Origin: Candidatus Agathobaculum merdigallinarum
GTDB taxonomy: Bacteria; Bacillota; Clostridia; Oscillospirales; Butyricicoccaceae
Assembly (NCBI GenBank): GCA_019115425.1
Contig: DXDO01000002.1
Coordinates: forward strand, 1 to 12,641
Length of the DNA: 12,641 nucleotides
Direction: 5' to 3'
In this document: in pieces, positions 1-5,893 of the stretch
How positions within the stretch are numbered: the stretch's first letter is position 1
Layout of the letters: every line of letters starts with the position of its first letter
The notes under the pieces: generated by a model
Databases searched by the model: none
Told to the model about the DNA's origin: nothing
What the model saw: only the letters and a program-made list of their open reading frames with translations
Position numbers and translations under genes: made by a program

Positions 1-18
1 ATACCCTCTACTTTTCAT
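1..18 (-). CDS. Possible start of a further operon gene (partial, cut by window edge)
   Basis: On the minus strand, after the stop codon of the CAAX protease gene, the sequence contains a purine-rich AAGAGGTGGAAG stretch followed by an in-frame TTG at 24 and ATG at 18. The frame then stays open to the window edge (Met-Lys-Ser-Arg-Gly-Tyr). The Shine-Dalgarno-like sequence is about 13 bases from the ATG and about 5 from the TTG, so either could be the start. No terminator hairpin is visible between this point and the gene before it, which fits a continuing operon. Six codons are too few to name a product, so this is only a hint that an eighth gene follows. Confidence 0.3.
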
Positions 19-54
19 TTTCAATCTTCCACCTCTTATAATTTCCGTTTCCGG

Positions 55-945
55 TTATCCAATCCAGTCCAATACGAGTTTCGCGGCGAATGCCAGCGCA
101 AATGCCGCCGTGCCGGGGTTTCGCATCAGCAGCCAAAGGTCATACAGCCCTGCACTCTTTTCAAAGTGCGGGATTCTTCCTTTTACCAGCATGGTTTCAA
201 GCGTTCGCAGCGACAGATACAGGAACAACAGCATTGCAAGCCCGTTGATCGCCGCAAAATAGTTCCAGATACCGAAGGCGGCATAAGTGTCCGTAATCCA
301 TATAACGAACATGTAATACAGGTTATTGACCGCGTGCGCCAGAACCGCCGGCCACACGCTGCCGAAAATATATGTCAGGTAGGCGTATGCGATACCGGCC
401 AGCAGCGGGCCTGCAAAATTCATCAGGCTGCCGTGCAGCATGGCAAACGCAATACCGCTGAACAGCAGGCAGGCAGAGGTACCCACACTACCTTCATGCA
501 CAGTCATCAGCGCACCGCGCAGATACAATTCCTCCACCACGGCGGACAGCGCCACGATCACCAGCAGACGCGGAATAAATCCCAGTCCGCTCTGCGGCGC
601 ATTCAGCGCAATGGCAGAAAGATCCGCGCCCGCTATGCCGGCCAGCTGGTAAATCAGCAGGTTGAGGAACAACGACAGCACCGCCACCGTAATGCCGACC
701 TTAACCGTTAGCCCGATCGCGCCCTTGGGCAGCCGTTTCAGCTGAAGCCGCCGCCGAAGCGCCTTCTGATCCCTGAGCGAGAACACCACCAGCGCAAACG
801 GCAGCACAAACGACACCAGCTCCGCCAGTGCGAGCAGCGGCGCGCTGCCGCCGAAGCGCCCCGCAAGTTTTCCAAGCCCTGTCAGCAGGCAGAAGCACAA
901 AAAAAGCGAAAGGCCAGGCAGCAGCGCGATTTTATTGTTCTTCAT
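55..945 (-). CDS. CPBP family intramembrane glutamic endopeptidase (CAAX protease-like)
   Basis: This is a 296-residue, strongly hydrophobic protein, probably with seven or eight membrane segments. It carries the three motifs of the CPBP/Abi (Rce1-like) family: EELYLR with the glutamate pair at residues 138-139 and Arg143, a histidine at 171 in FAMLH, and HxxxN at residues 204-208. In this family these residues form the membrane-embedded catalytic site. Bacterial members process or inactivate peptides and membrane proteins, and some give bacteriocin self-immunity, but the substrate here is unknown. The ATG at 945 is chosen because homology-like sequence begins there; the frame is open upstream to 1131, but that part merely overlaps the preceding gene. 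The start lies 14 bases inside the cyclo-ligase gene and has only a weak ribosome binding site, suggesting translational coupling. It is the last complete gene of the seven-gene operon. Confidence 0.88.
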   Translation of the reverse strand: MKNNKIALLPGLSLFLCFCLLTGLGKLAGRFGGSAPLLALAELVSFVLPFALVVFSLRDQKALRRRLQLKRLPKGAIGLTVKVGITVAVLSLFLNLLIYQLAGIAGADLSAIALNAPQSGLGFIPRLLVIVALSAVVEELYLRGALMTVHEGSVGTSACLLFSGIAFAMLHGSLMNFAGPLLAGIAYAYLTYIFGSVWPAVLAHAVNNLYYMFVIWITDTYAAFGIWNYFAAINGLAMLLFLYLSLRTLETMLVKGRIPHFEKSAGLYDLWLLMRNPGTAAFALAFAAKLVLDWIG

Positions 946-1504
946 CCGTACACAGCACCCGCCTTTCCGTAATAATGAACTGGCATCGCCGGTCGAACGG
1001 CTCGCGCGGCAGACATTGGACAAGCCGCGACTCAGCGCAGAGCGCCATGCAGGCTGCATCCATCCGGCTGAGAAAGCGGTCGTAAAAACCGCCGCCGTAG
1101 CCCAGCCGGAAGCCCTGTCGGTCGCAGGCAAGCGCTGGGGCGATCACCAGATCGATCTGCGCGGGCACAATTTCCTCCGCCAAGGCGTCCGGCTCCAAAA
1201 TGCCGTATGCCCCTGTATGCAGTTCATCCAGCGAGCGGATGCGCCGCGCGCTCATTTCGCCCTGTGCGCCGCACAGCGGCACGCATACAGTTTTGCCCGC
1301 TGCCAGCGCATGCCGCAGAATTTTATGCGTATCGATCTCCTGCGGCGTGGATACATAGCAGAAAACAAATGCCGACTGCTGGTACAGGATGCTTTCCCGC
1401 ACCTGCTCCGCGATGCGCCGGTCGATCTCGTGCTTCTCTTCCGCGTCCTGCGCGGCACGCTGCTTGAGCATCCGGCGGCGCAGATGCTGCTTATCTTCTG
1501 ACAT
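932..1504 (-). CDS. 5-formyltetrahydrofolate cyclo-ligase
   Basis: This 190-residue protein matches the usual length of 5-formyltetrahydrofolate cyclo-ligase (MTHFS, also called YgfA/Fau). The enzyme uses ATP to turn 5-formyl-THF into 5,10-methenyl-THF in the cytoplasm, returning a dead-end folate to one-carbon metabolism. The sequence shows a basic N-terminal helix (residues 8-16), a YVSTPQEIDT segment near 50-59 and the hallmark glycine-rich loop LGYGGGFYDRFL at 134-145, which binds ATP and folate. The ATG at 1504 is chosen because the family match begins there, although the frame stays open to 1630. This start lies 14 bases inside the preceding DJ-1 gene and has no strong ribosome binding site, so coupled translation is likely. 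Sharing an operon with thyX, another folate enzyme, makes functional sense. Identification is firm. Confidence 0.93.
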   Translation of the reverse strand: MSEDKQHLRRRMLKQRAAQDAEEKHEIDRRIAEQVRESILYQQSAFVFCYVSTPQEIDTHKILRHALAAGKTVCVPLCGAQGEMSARRIRSLDELHTGAYGILEPDALAEEIVPAQIDLVIAPALACDRQGFRLGYGGGFYDRFLSRMDAACMALCAESRLVQCLPREPFDRRCQFIITERRVLCTDEEQ

Positions 1505-2042
1505 TATGCACGACTTCGGCTGCAATCCGGCGCGCCTTTTCCTCCCCGCACAGCGCGGAAACCAGCGCGCAGCCGAAATCAAGCGCGCCTCCCACGCCGC
1601 AGGCGGTAATGATGCGGCCGTCCACCACACAGGTGCGTTCCAGCGGGGTCGCCCCCGTCATGCCATCCTCCATGCCCGGATAGCAAGTTGCCTTGCGACC
1701 CTTCAGCAGTCCCATGCCGCCCAGAACGACCGACGGCGCGGCACAGATTGCGGCGACGTATTTTCCCTCGTCGTAACACTTGCGGACCGCGTCGGTCACG
1801 CGCTTGTCTGCATACAGGTTGGTCGTTCCCGGCATGCCGCCCGGCAGGACCACCATATCAGCATTGTTCCAGTCCGCCTGATCCATCGGCAGATCGGTCT
1901 GGATGCCGATGCCGTGCGAGCCGTGCACGATATCGCCGGTCACACCGACCAGCTTGGCCTCTACGCCCGCGCGGCGCAGCAGGTCGAGCGGGGTCAGCGC
2001 CTCTACCTCTTCAAAGCCTTCCGCCAGCAATACATATACCAT
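1491..2042 (-). CDS. DJ-1/PfpI family protein (YajL/ThiJ-like)
   Basis: This 183-residue protein has the size and fold markers of the DJ-1 family. An early glutamate cluster EGFEEVE (residues 8-14) supplies Glu14, the likely counterpart of DJ-1 Glu18. A PGG turn follows at 67-69, and the nucleophile-elbow cysteine Cys100 sits in AAICAAPS, matching DJ-1 Cys106. Relatives have been assigned oxidative-stress, chaperone or glyoxalase/deglycase roles; which applies here cannot be told. The segment after the elbow reads ACGVGGALDF, where human DJ-1 has TSRGPG, so the active-site rim differs. The protein contains at least six cysteines besides Cys100. The ATG at 2042 is preceded by GAAAGGTG, a good ribosome binding site that overlaps the stop codon of the upstream GNAT gene 14 bases away. 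In-frame sequence extends to 2111 but only overlaps that gene. Confidence 0.92.
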   Translation of the reverse strand: MVYVLLAEGFEEVEALTPLDLLRRAGVEAKLVGVTGDIVHGSHGIGIQTDLPMDQADWNNADMVVLPGGMPGTTNLYADKRVTDAVRKCYDEGKYVAAICAAPSVVLGGMGLLKGRKATCYPGMEDGMTGATPLERTCVVDGRIITACGVGGALDFGCALVSALCGEEKARRIAAEVVHNVRR

Positions 2043-2056
2043 ATTTGTCACACCTT

Positions 2057-2854
2057 TCAGTTGAACATCAGATTCATATATCCCAAGGGGGCGGTATGCC
2101 CTTCGTGCCATTTGATGCAGCCGAGGGCCGTTCCCTGCCCCGCCGTCACAACGTCAAGCCGATCCCTTTCCAGCGCGGACAGCAGCCCCTGCGCCTGTGC
2201 AGCTGTCATGCCGAGCGCTTCCTGCGCGTTATCCTCCCAGCAGAAAGCATAGGCCGTCAGCTGGTCTCCGTCAAACCAGCCGTATGCGCCCTTTGCAATG
2301 GCATCGAACATCGCAAGCTGCGCCTGCCAATCTGCCGCATCGCGGACAGCATGGCACGGTCCGGCATACGCATCGTACAGCGCCGCCATTTGCGGGATAT
2401 TGGCCTGCGTCAGCCGCCGCGGCAGGATGCCGCTTCCCTCCCGGCTGACCTCCTGCTTTTCGATATAGAAAAACGGTTCATAGCCGAACGGCTTATAAAA
2501 ATCAAACAGCCATTTCTCCGCTGGGATCAGCGCGGATGCCGCACGGCCCGCCTCGCGGTCGAGCGCAAACGAGTGCTCGAGCAGGCGCGCCATGTGCCCC
2601 TGCCTGCGATGCGCCGGATCGGTGCAGGCGCCGTAGATATAGGTGATCTCCGCTTCCCTGCCGTCCATCATCAGCCGGTACGGAAGCATCTGCACCATTG
2701 CGCACAGCGCGCCAGCCTCTATAGAAAGCAGCGTATTTGACAAATCAAAATGATGCGCAAAAAAGTAGTCGTTGAAGCCGCCCTCGTCTGGGAAGCACAC
2801 TTCCCATAATTGGCGGATATCCGCCGTGTCCTGCGGTCCGGCAAACCGGATCAT
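2057..2854 (-). CDS. GNAT family N-acetyltransferase
   Basis: This 265-residue protein has an N-terminal GNAT domain (about residues 1-130). Its acetyl-CoA pyrophosphate-binding motif A is visible as DPAHRRQGHMARLL (79-92), following strand YIYGACT, and a FYKPFGYE segment at 119-126 is typical of the domain's end. Residues 140-265 form a second region resembling a degenerate GNAT half, an arrangement seen in Eis-like two-domain acetyltransferases. The acceptor substrate is unknown. The ATG at 2854 overlaps the stop of the DUF2156 gene as ATGA and has AAGGGG eight bases upstream, so this start is well supported. The frame runs open to 3229 but that only shadows DUF2156. The pairing with a DUF2156 protein, itself of GNAT-like fold, suggests related acyl-transfer tasks, which is inference. 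Confidence 0.85.
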   Translation of the reverse strand: MIRFAGPQDTADIRQLWEVCFPDEGGFNDYFFAHHFDLSNTLLSIEAGALCAMVQMLPYRLMMDGREAEITYIYGACTDPAHRRQGHMARLLEHSFALDREAGRAASALIPAEKWLFDFYKPFGYEPFFYIEKQEVSREGSGILPRRLTQANIPQMAALYDAYAGPCHAVRDAADWQAQLAMFDAIAKGAYGWFDGDQLTAYAFCWEDNAQEALGMTAAQAQGLLSALERDRLDVVTAGQGTALGCIKWHEGHTAPLGYMNLMFN

Positions 2855-3768
2855 ACGCTCTGCCCCTTGGACACAGCCGCGTATTTTACGCCGCGCATGG
2901 CCGGATAATAAGACTTTTTCGCCTTGCGCAAGCCTTCCAGCCCAAGATCTTCCTCTCGATTGACATATTCGACATCGTCGCAGTTGTGCAGAACGAACTG
3001 CTGGTTGATCATTTGGTACGCACCCGGGATGGTATGATCGGCCTTTTCGATCTGCACCACATACATATCCTCCGTCGCCTTGCATCCAAATGTAAAGGCG
3101 ATGACCTCGCCGTCCAGCCGGAGCAGTCCGCCGCGCAGATTCAGCCTGTCGAAATTGTGCAGCGCCTGCACGATCGCGCAGGTCTCGCCCTGAAAATCGC
3201 GGTTCTGCGCGCAGCCGTTCTGGTTGCACCAGCGGATATGATAGCCGAACGCATCTTTGATGTTGTCCTTTGTCATATCCTCATAGCTCCAGCGTCCGTC
3301 GTATGCCGCCTTGAAGCGATTGACCAGATTGCGCTTGCTTTGCAGCTTTTTGCCCGACAGCGTGCGCAGCTTTTCCGCCAGATAGATGTAGTCGTCCCCA
3401 TCCTCGCTGTCGTGAATAAAATCAAATTTATCCGGCCGCACGGCCTCGATGCGTTCGATCATCGGCTCTGCCACCGACACGAGCGTCAGCGGAATGCCGC
3501 GCTCTGCCGCGTCCTGCTCGAGCGCATCCAGCGCAGCGCCGAGGTCGCCCTCTCCGATCGGCGCAAGGTAGCAGTCCTGCCCGCCGTCGAGCGGCGTCAT
3601 TTTCACCAGCAGGAACCCGTCCCGAAAGCAGAGCTGCGTGTTATAGTGGCTGCGCCACATGTACAGGTCTACAAAGCAGTGCTCGCACAGGTGGTAATTG
3701 TAATGCGAAGCACAGGCTTCCACCGCCTGCTTGTCCTCCATAGAGATTTCACGAAATGTCAGCATCAT
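2851..3768 (-). CDS. DUF2156 protein (phosphatidylglycerol lysyltransferase C-terminal-like domain)
   Basis: This soluble 305-residue protein resembles the stand-alone DUF2156 family, whose fold matches the catalytic C-terminal domain of MprF-type aminoacyl-phosphatidylglycerol synthases. Family-typical segments are the basic LSGKKLQSKRNLVNRF stretch (137-152), a glycine-rich LRGGLLRLDGEVIAFTFG region (211-228) and the C-terminal YVNREEDLGLEGLRKAKKSYYP block (268-289). No membrane segments are seen, so it is not a full MprF flippase-synthase, and its substrate is unknown. Two adjacent ATG codons are possible starts (3768 and 3765). AAGGA lies six bases before the first, so 3768 is preferred. 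It begins 15 bases after thyX and its stop overlaps the GNAT start by four bases, placing it firmly inside the operon. Aminoacyl or acyl transfer is plausible from the fold but not shown. Confidence 0.88.
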   Translation of the reverse strand: MMLTFREISMEDKQAVEACASHYNYHLCEHCFVDLYMWRSHYNTQLCFRDGFLLVKMTPLDGGQDCYLAPIGEGDLGAALDALEQDAAERGIPLTLVSVAEPMIERIEAVRPDKFDFIHDSEDGDDYIYLAEKLRTLSGKKLQSKRNLVNRFKAAYDGRWSYEDMTKDNIKDAFGYHIRWCNQNGCAQNRDFQGETCAIVQALHNFDRLNLRGGLLRLDGEVIAFTFGCKATEDMYVVQIEKADHTIPGAYQMINQQFVLHNCDDVEYVNREEDLGLEGLRKAKKSYYPAMRGVKYAAVSKGQSV

Positions 3769-3783
3769 TGATTATCCTTTTCC

Positions 3784-4560
3784 TCATTCCTGAACCGCCT
3801 TGCGCAGCTGCTGATAATGCGCCCGCACCTCAGCCGCTCTACCGCAGGACATCTTGCCCTCCGTGCACGCGCCGTCCACGCATGCCGGCCCGCTGTGTCC
3901 AAACAGCGTCGGCGCGACAGCATATACCAATTTATACATTTCCTCCGCCAGCGCGCGGATCTCCCACTGGGCGCGGTTGCAGCACCGCAGCCGGAAGAAA
4001 TTGCGCAGGCTGCGCGCGTTGGCTGTCATGACGATACGCGTCGTGCAGGCATTGGGCAGCACATAGCGTGCGTCCTCGATCGCATGCTTTTCCGCCTTGC
4101 TGCGCGCCTGCTTTTCCGGCACGCCCTGTTTGAGCAGCTCCTGAAGATATCCCTCCATCAGCGCGGCGGTCAGCGCCTCATAGGTACGCTGGTCATCTTC
4201 CATTGCACGGATAAATTGTTCCCGCGCCGCAGGGATTTTATCGATCTCAGGCGGCACAACGTATTCAAATCCATGTTCCCGCACATACCGCTGCGACTGC
4301 ACAGAGAACGACGCCATGCGATGGCGCGTGATCTGCGCGAGCAGCGAACGGGATACGCCCTCGATCGCAAAGGTGAAGGAAACATGTTCGATCGGGCTTT
4401 CATGCCCGATTTCAGAGAGCATGTTGACGAAATTCGCGGTCTTTTCCTCCGTTAGCCCTTCCAGTACACTGTCCACATCGGTCGAGGAATAGCAGTTTTT
4501 CGCAGCTGCCGCCACCAGCTTTTCCGGATCGGGCGTATATGCAAGCAGCTTTACTTTCAT
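3784..4560 (-). CDS. thyX: Flavin-dependent thymidylate synthase ThyX
   Basis: This 258-residue protein is ThyX, which makes dTMP from dUMP using FAD, NAD(P)H and methylene-THF, leaving THF rather than dihydrofolate. The signature RHRX7S is present: Arg79-His80-Arg81, with Ser89 and Arg91 completing the pattern. The preceding GHESPIEHVSFTF block (52-64) is the conserved FAD/dUMP-binding part. In the longer consensus RHRxxSxNxxSxR the asparagine is Ser86 here; I believe related enzymes also vary at that site. The C-terminal RNFFRLRCCNRAQWEIR segment (186-202) contains the conserved AQ-EIR element. The ATG at 4560 overlaps the stop of the glycosyltransferase gene as ATGA, with AAAGGGGA ten bases upstream. 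No thyA appears in the window. Its co-transcription with the folate cyclo-ligase links two folate steps. Confidence 0.97.
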   Translation of the reverse strand: MKVKLLAYTPDPEKLVAAAAKNCYSSTDVDSVLEGLTEEKTANFVNMLSEIGHESPIEHVSFTFAIEGVSRSLLAQITRHRMASFSVQSQRYVREHGFEYVVPPEIDKIPAAREQFIRAMEDDQRTYEALTAALMEGYLQELLKQGVPEKQARSKAEKHAIEDARYVLPNACTTRIVMTANARSLRNFFRLRCCNRAQWEIRALAEEMYKLVYAVAPTLFGHSGPACVDGACTEGKMSCGRAAEVRAHYQQLRKAVQE

Positions 4561-5303
4561 GTTTTATTGGTCCCCTTTCCGCCAAACAGGCGCTCCCCTA
4601 TCACGATCAGCAGGAATTTGGGCAGCTTCATCATGCGCCCGATGCGGCTGGGCTGCTTGAGCAGGCGGTACAGCCATTCCAGCCCGAGCTTGATAAAAAT
4701 TTCCGGCGCGCGCTTGGAAACGCCCGCAAATACATCCAGCGAGCCGCCAAGCCCGCAAAACAGCGTCGCATGGATTTCATCCATATTTTCGACAATGAAT
4801 TTTTCCTGTTTGGGCGCGCCAAGGCACACGAATACAACATCCGCCCCGCCGCAGCCATTGATCGCATCGACTGCCTCCTGCGAGTCGGTGAAATAGCCGT
4901 CGTGCGTGCCCGCAAGCACGAGCCCCGGGTATTTTTCGCACAGATTGGCACCCGCCTGCTCGGCAATGCCAGGCTTTGCCCCCAGCAGATACAGGCGCAT
5001 ATTCTCTTTGGCCATCGCGGCCACCAAATGCTCGCCGAACTCAATCCCCGGAACCCTGCCACAGAGTTCCTCGCCAAGTATCTTTGCCGCATAGATAATG
5101 CCGACGCCATCCGGCAGCACCAGCGCCGCATGGTTGACAATCCCCATATATTCGCTGTCTCTGCGGCACAGGTCAACGATTTCCGGGTTCGGCGTTACCA
5201 CATAACCCTTCTGCCGCGCACGAAGGCGGCTCATCGCAAGCGCAACAGCCTGCTGCATGGTAACGGCGTGAAAATGAACGCCCAGAATAGAAGCGGTTTT
5301 CAT
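4557..5303 (-). CDS. WecG/TagA/CpsF family glycosyltransferase
   Basis: This 248-residue protein belongs to the GT26 family. TagA adds N-acetylmannosamine to undecaprenyl-PP-GlcNAc at the membrane in wall teichoic acid synthesis, and WecG acts in enterobacterial common antigen synthesis. Visible motifs are TPNPEIV (37-43), LPDGVGI (63-69), GSLDVFAG (187-194) and the C-terminal GLEWLYRLLKQPSRIGRM (207-224). Thr37 and Asp65 fall at the positions reported as catalytic in the studied Thermoanaerobacter TagA. The C-terminal arginines match the appendage that binds membrane and completes the active site. The ATG at 5303 has AGGAG eight bases upstream and is the first gene after the promoter at 5363-5391. 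The exact sugar donor and acceptor cannot be read from the sequence, so I leave the gene symbol blank. Other teichoic acid genes are absent from the window. Confidence 0.94.
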   Translation of the reverse strand: MKTASILGVHFHAVTMQQAVALAMSRLRARQKGYVVTPNPEIVDLCRRDSEYMGIVNHAALVLPDGVGIIYAAKILGEELCGRVPGIEFGEHLVAAMAKENMRLYLLGAKPGIAEQAGANLCEKYPGLVLAGTHDGYFTDSQEAVDAINGCGGADVVFVCLGAPKQEKFIVENMDEIHATLFCGLGGSLDVFAGVSKRAPEIFIKLGLEWLYRLLKQPSRIGRMMKLPKFLLIVIGERLFGGKGTNKT

Positions 5304-5362
5304 CCTTATATCTCCTATAATCCCACATTATCATTAAACAGTAGATATTCAAAATCTATTTT

Positions 5363-5391
5363 ATTATATCGCAGTTGTCCCAAAATCTCAA
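5363..5391 (-). promoter_or_regulatory. Sigma-70/SigA-type promoter of the glycosyltransferase-thyX operon
   Basis: On the minus strand a TTGAGA -35 box (5391-5386) is followed by exactly 17 bases and a perfect TATAAT -10 box (5368-5363). The predicted start of transcription near 5356 leaves a 5' leader of roughly 50 bases before the ATG at 5303. The surrounding 130 bases are AT-rich and hold no gene. No operator-like inverted repeat stands out, so a housekeeping promoter is the simplest reading. Confidence 0.85.
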
Positions 5392-5432
5392 GCCTGCAAG
5401 GTATAAATATGGCTGATTCGGTAAAATGATGT

Positions 5433-5460
5433 AAAAAGCCAGGCAAAGCGCCTGACTTTT
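5433..5460 (-). terminator. Intrinsic terminator after the holin gene
   Basis: Reading the minus strand, AAAAGTCAGGC (5460-5450) and GCCTGGCTTTT (5444-5434) form an 11-pair stem with a five-base loop, ending in a run of T residues. The single non-Watson-Crick pair is a G-U wobble on the minus strand, but would be a C-A mismatch on the plus strand, so the terminator works in the minus direction. It lies eight bases after the holin stop codon and separates that gene from the downstream operon promoter. Confidence 0.85.
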
Positions 5461-5468
5461 GGTATTTT

Positions 5469-5795
5469 TCATTCCTTTTTGTCTTTATCCTTTCCGCAGT
5501 CACATCCGCCGCGTGTGCTGTGGGAGATCACTTCGTTGAGATAAACCGCCATTCCGGTGCACAGGACTCCCTGCACCACGCCGTCAAACAGGGCGGCGGC
5601 CCAGTTGGCATATTCGCCATACCGTGACACGACTGAAAGGCATGCAAGCGCAACGCCGCAGACGGTCAGCGCCAAGGGGATGAACTGGTTGGGAAACTTT
5701 TTGACCGATTTGAGCGCGCGTCCCAGACAATAGAGAACAGCGGCCAGGATCGCATACTCGGCCTGAATATATTGTGAGATCTGCTCCAAATTCAT
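5469..5795 (-). CDS. Phage holin family protein, Hol44-like
   Basis: This small 108-residue membrane protein resembles the Hol44 type of phage holin. It has a short N-terminal helix, three likely membrane segments (about 13-30, 38-57 and 67-87) and a charged cytoplasmic tail ending GKDKDKKE, with a CDC pair at 98-100. Holins form membrane lesions that release endolysin, but no endolysin or other phage gene lies nearby. It may therefore be a domesticated or orphan holin, or act in another form of lysis or export. The ATG at 5795 follows GGAGGTGA directly, leaving only three bases after GGAGG, which is unusually close. TTG at codon 3 (5789) would have a normal nine-base gap and may be the true start. 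Its terminator is at 5433-5460. No promoter of its own is convincing; it may depend on readthrough from the leucine operon. Confidence 0.82.
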   Translation of the reverse strand: MNLEQISQYIQAEYAILAAVLYCLGRALKSVKKFPNQFIPLALTVCGVALACLSVVSRYGEYANWAAALFDGVVQGVLCTGMAVYLNEVISHSTRGGCDCGKDKDKKE

Positions 5796-5805
5796 TCACC
5801 TCCGC
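5796..5805 (-). promoter_or_regulatory. Ribosome binding site abutting the holin start codon
   Basis: The minus strand reads GCGGAGGTGA immediately before ATG at 5795. This is a near-perfect Shine-Dalgarno sequence, but only TGA separates GGAGG from the ATG. The TTG two codons later sits nine bases away, a more usual distance, so this site bears directly on which start is used. Confidence 0.75.
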
Positions 5806-5836
5806 TTCATTTTATGCAGAGGCACAGCCGCAGGAC

Positions 5837-5871
5837 AAAAAGAGCCGCAGGCTGCTTTCGGCCTGCGGCTC
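5837..5871 (-). terminator. Intrinsic terminator of the leucine operon
   Basis: On the minus strand GAGCCGCAGGC (5871-5861) pairs perfectly with GCCTGCGGCTC (5852-5842) around an eight-base loop, followed by five T residues (5841-5837). This GC-rich 11-pair stem lies 22 bases after the leuB stop codon, marking the end of the leucine operon. Confidence 0.93.
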
Positions 5872-5893
5872 AATATAAACAGGATCGATTATT

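Noticed and set aside
946..1131. A 62-residue N-terminal extension of the CAAX protease
   Set aside because: This part only overlaps the cyclo-ligase gene in another frame and is not hydrophobic or family-like. The ATG at 945 begins the first membrane helix region.
4290..4326. ThyX signature with Ser86 in place of the consensus asparagine, considered as a defect
   Set aside because: RHRX7S and the final arginine are intact, and similar variation occurs in related ThyX proteins as far as I recall, so loss of function is not indicated.
5806..5841. A possible holin promoter, TTGTCC and TAAAAT spaced by 18 bases on the minus strand
   Set aside because: The -10 box would sit five bases from the Shine-Dalgarno sequence, placing the start of transcription inside the ribosome binding site, and the -35 box overlaps the leucine terminator tail.
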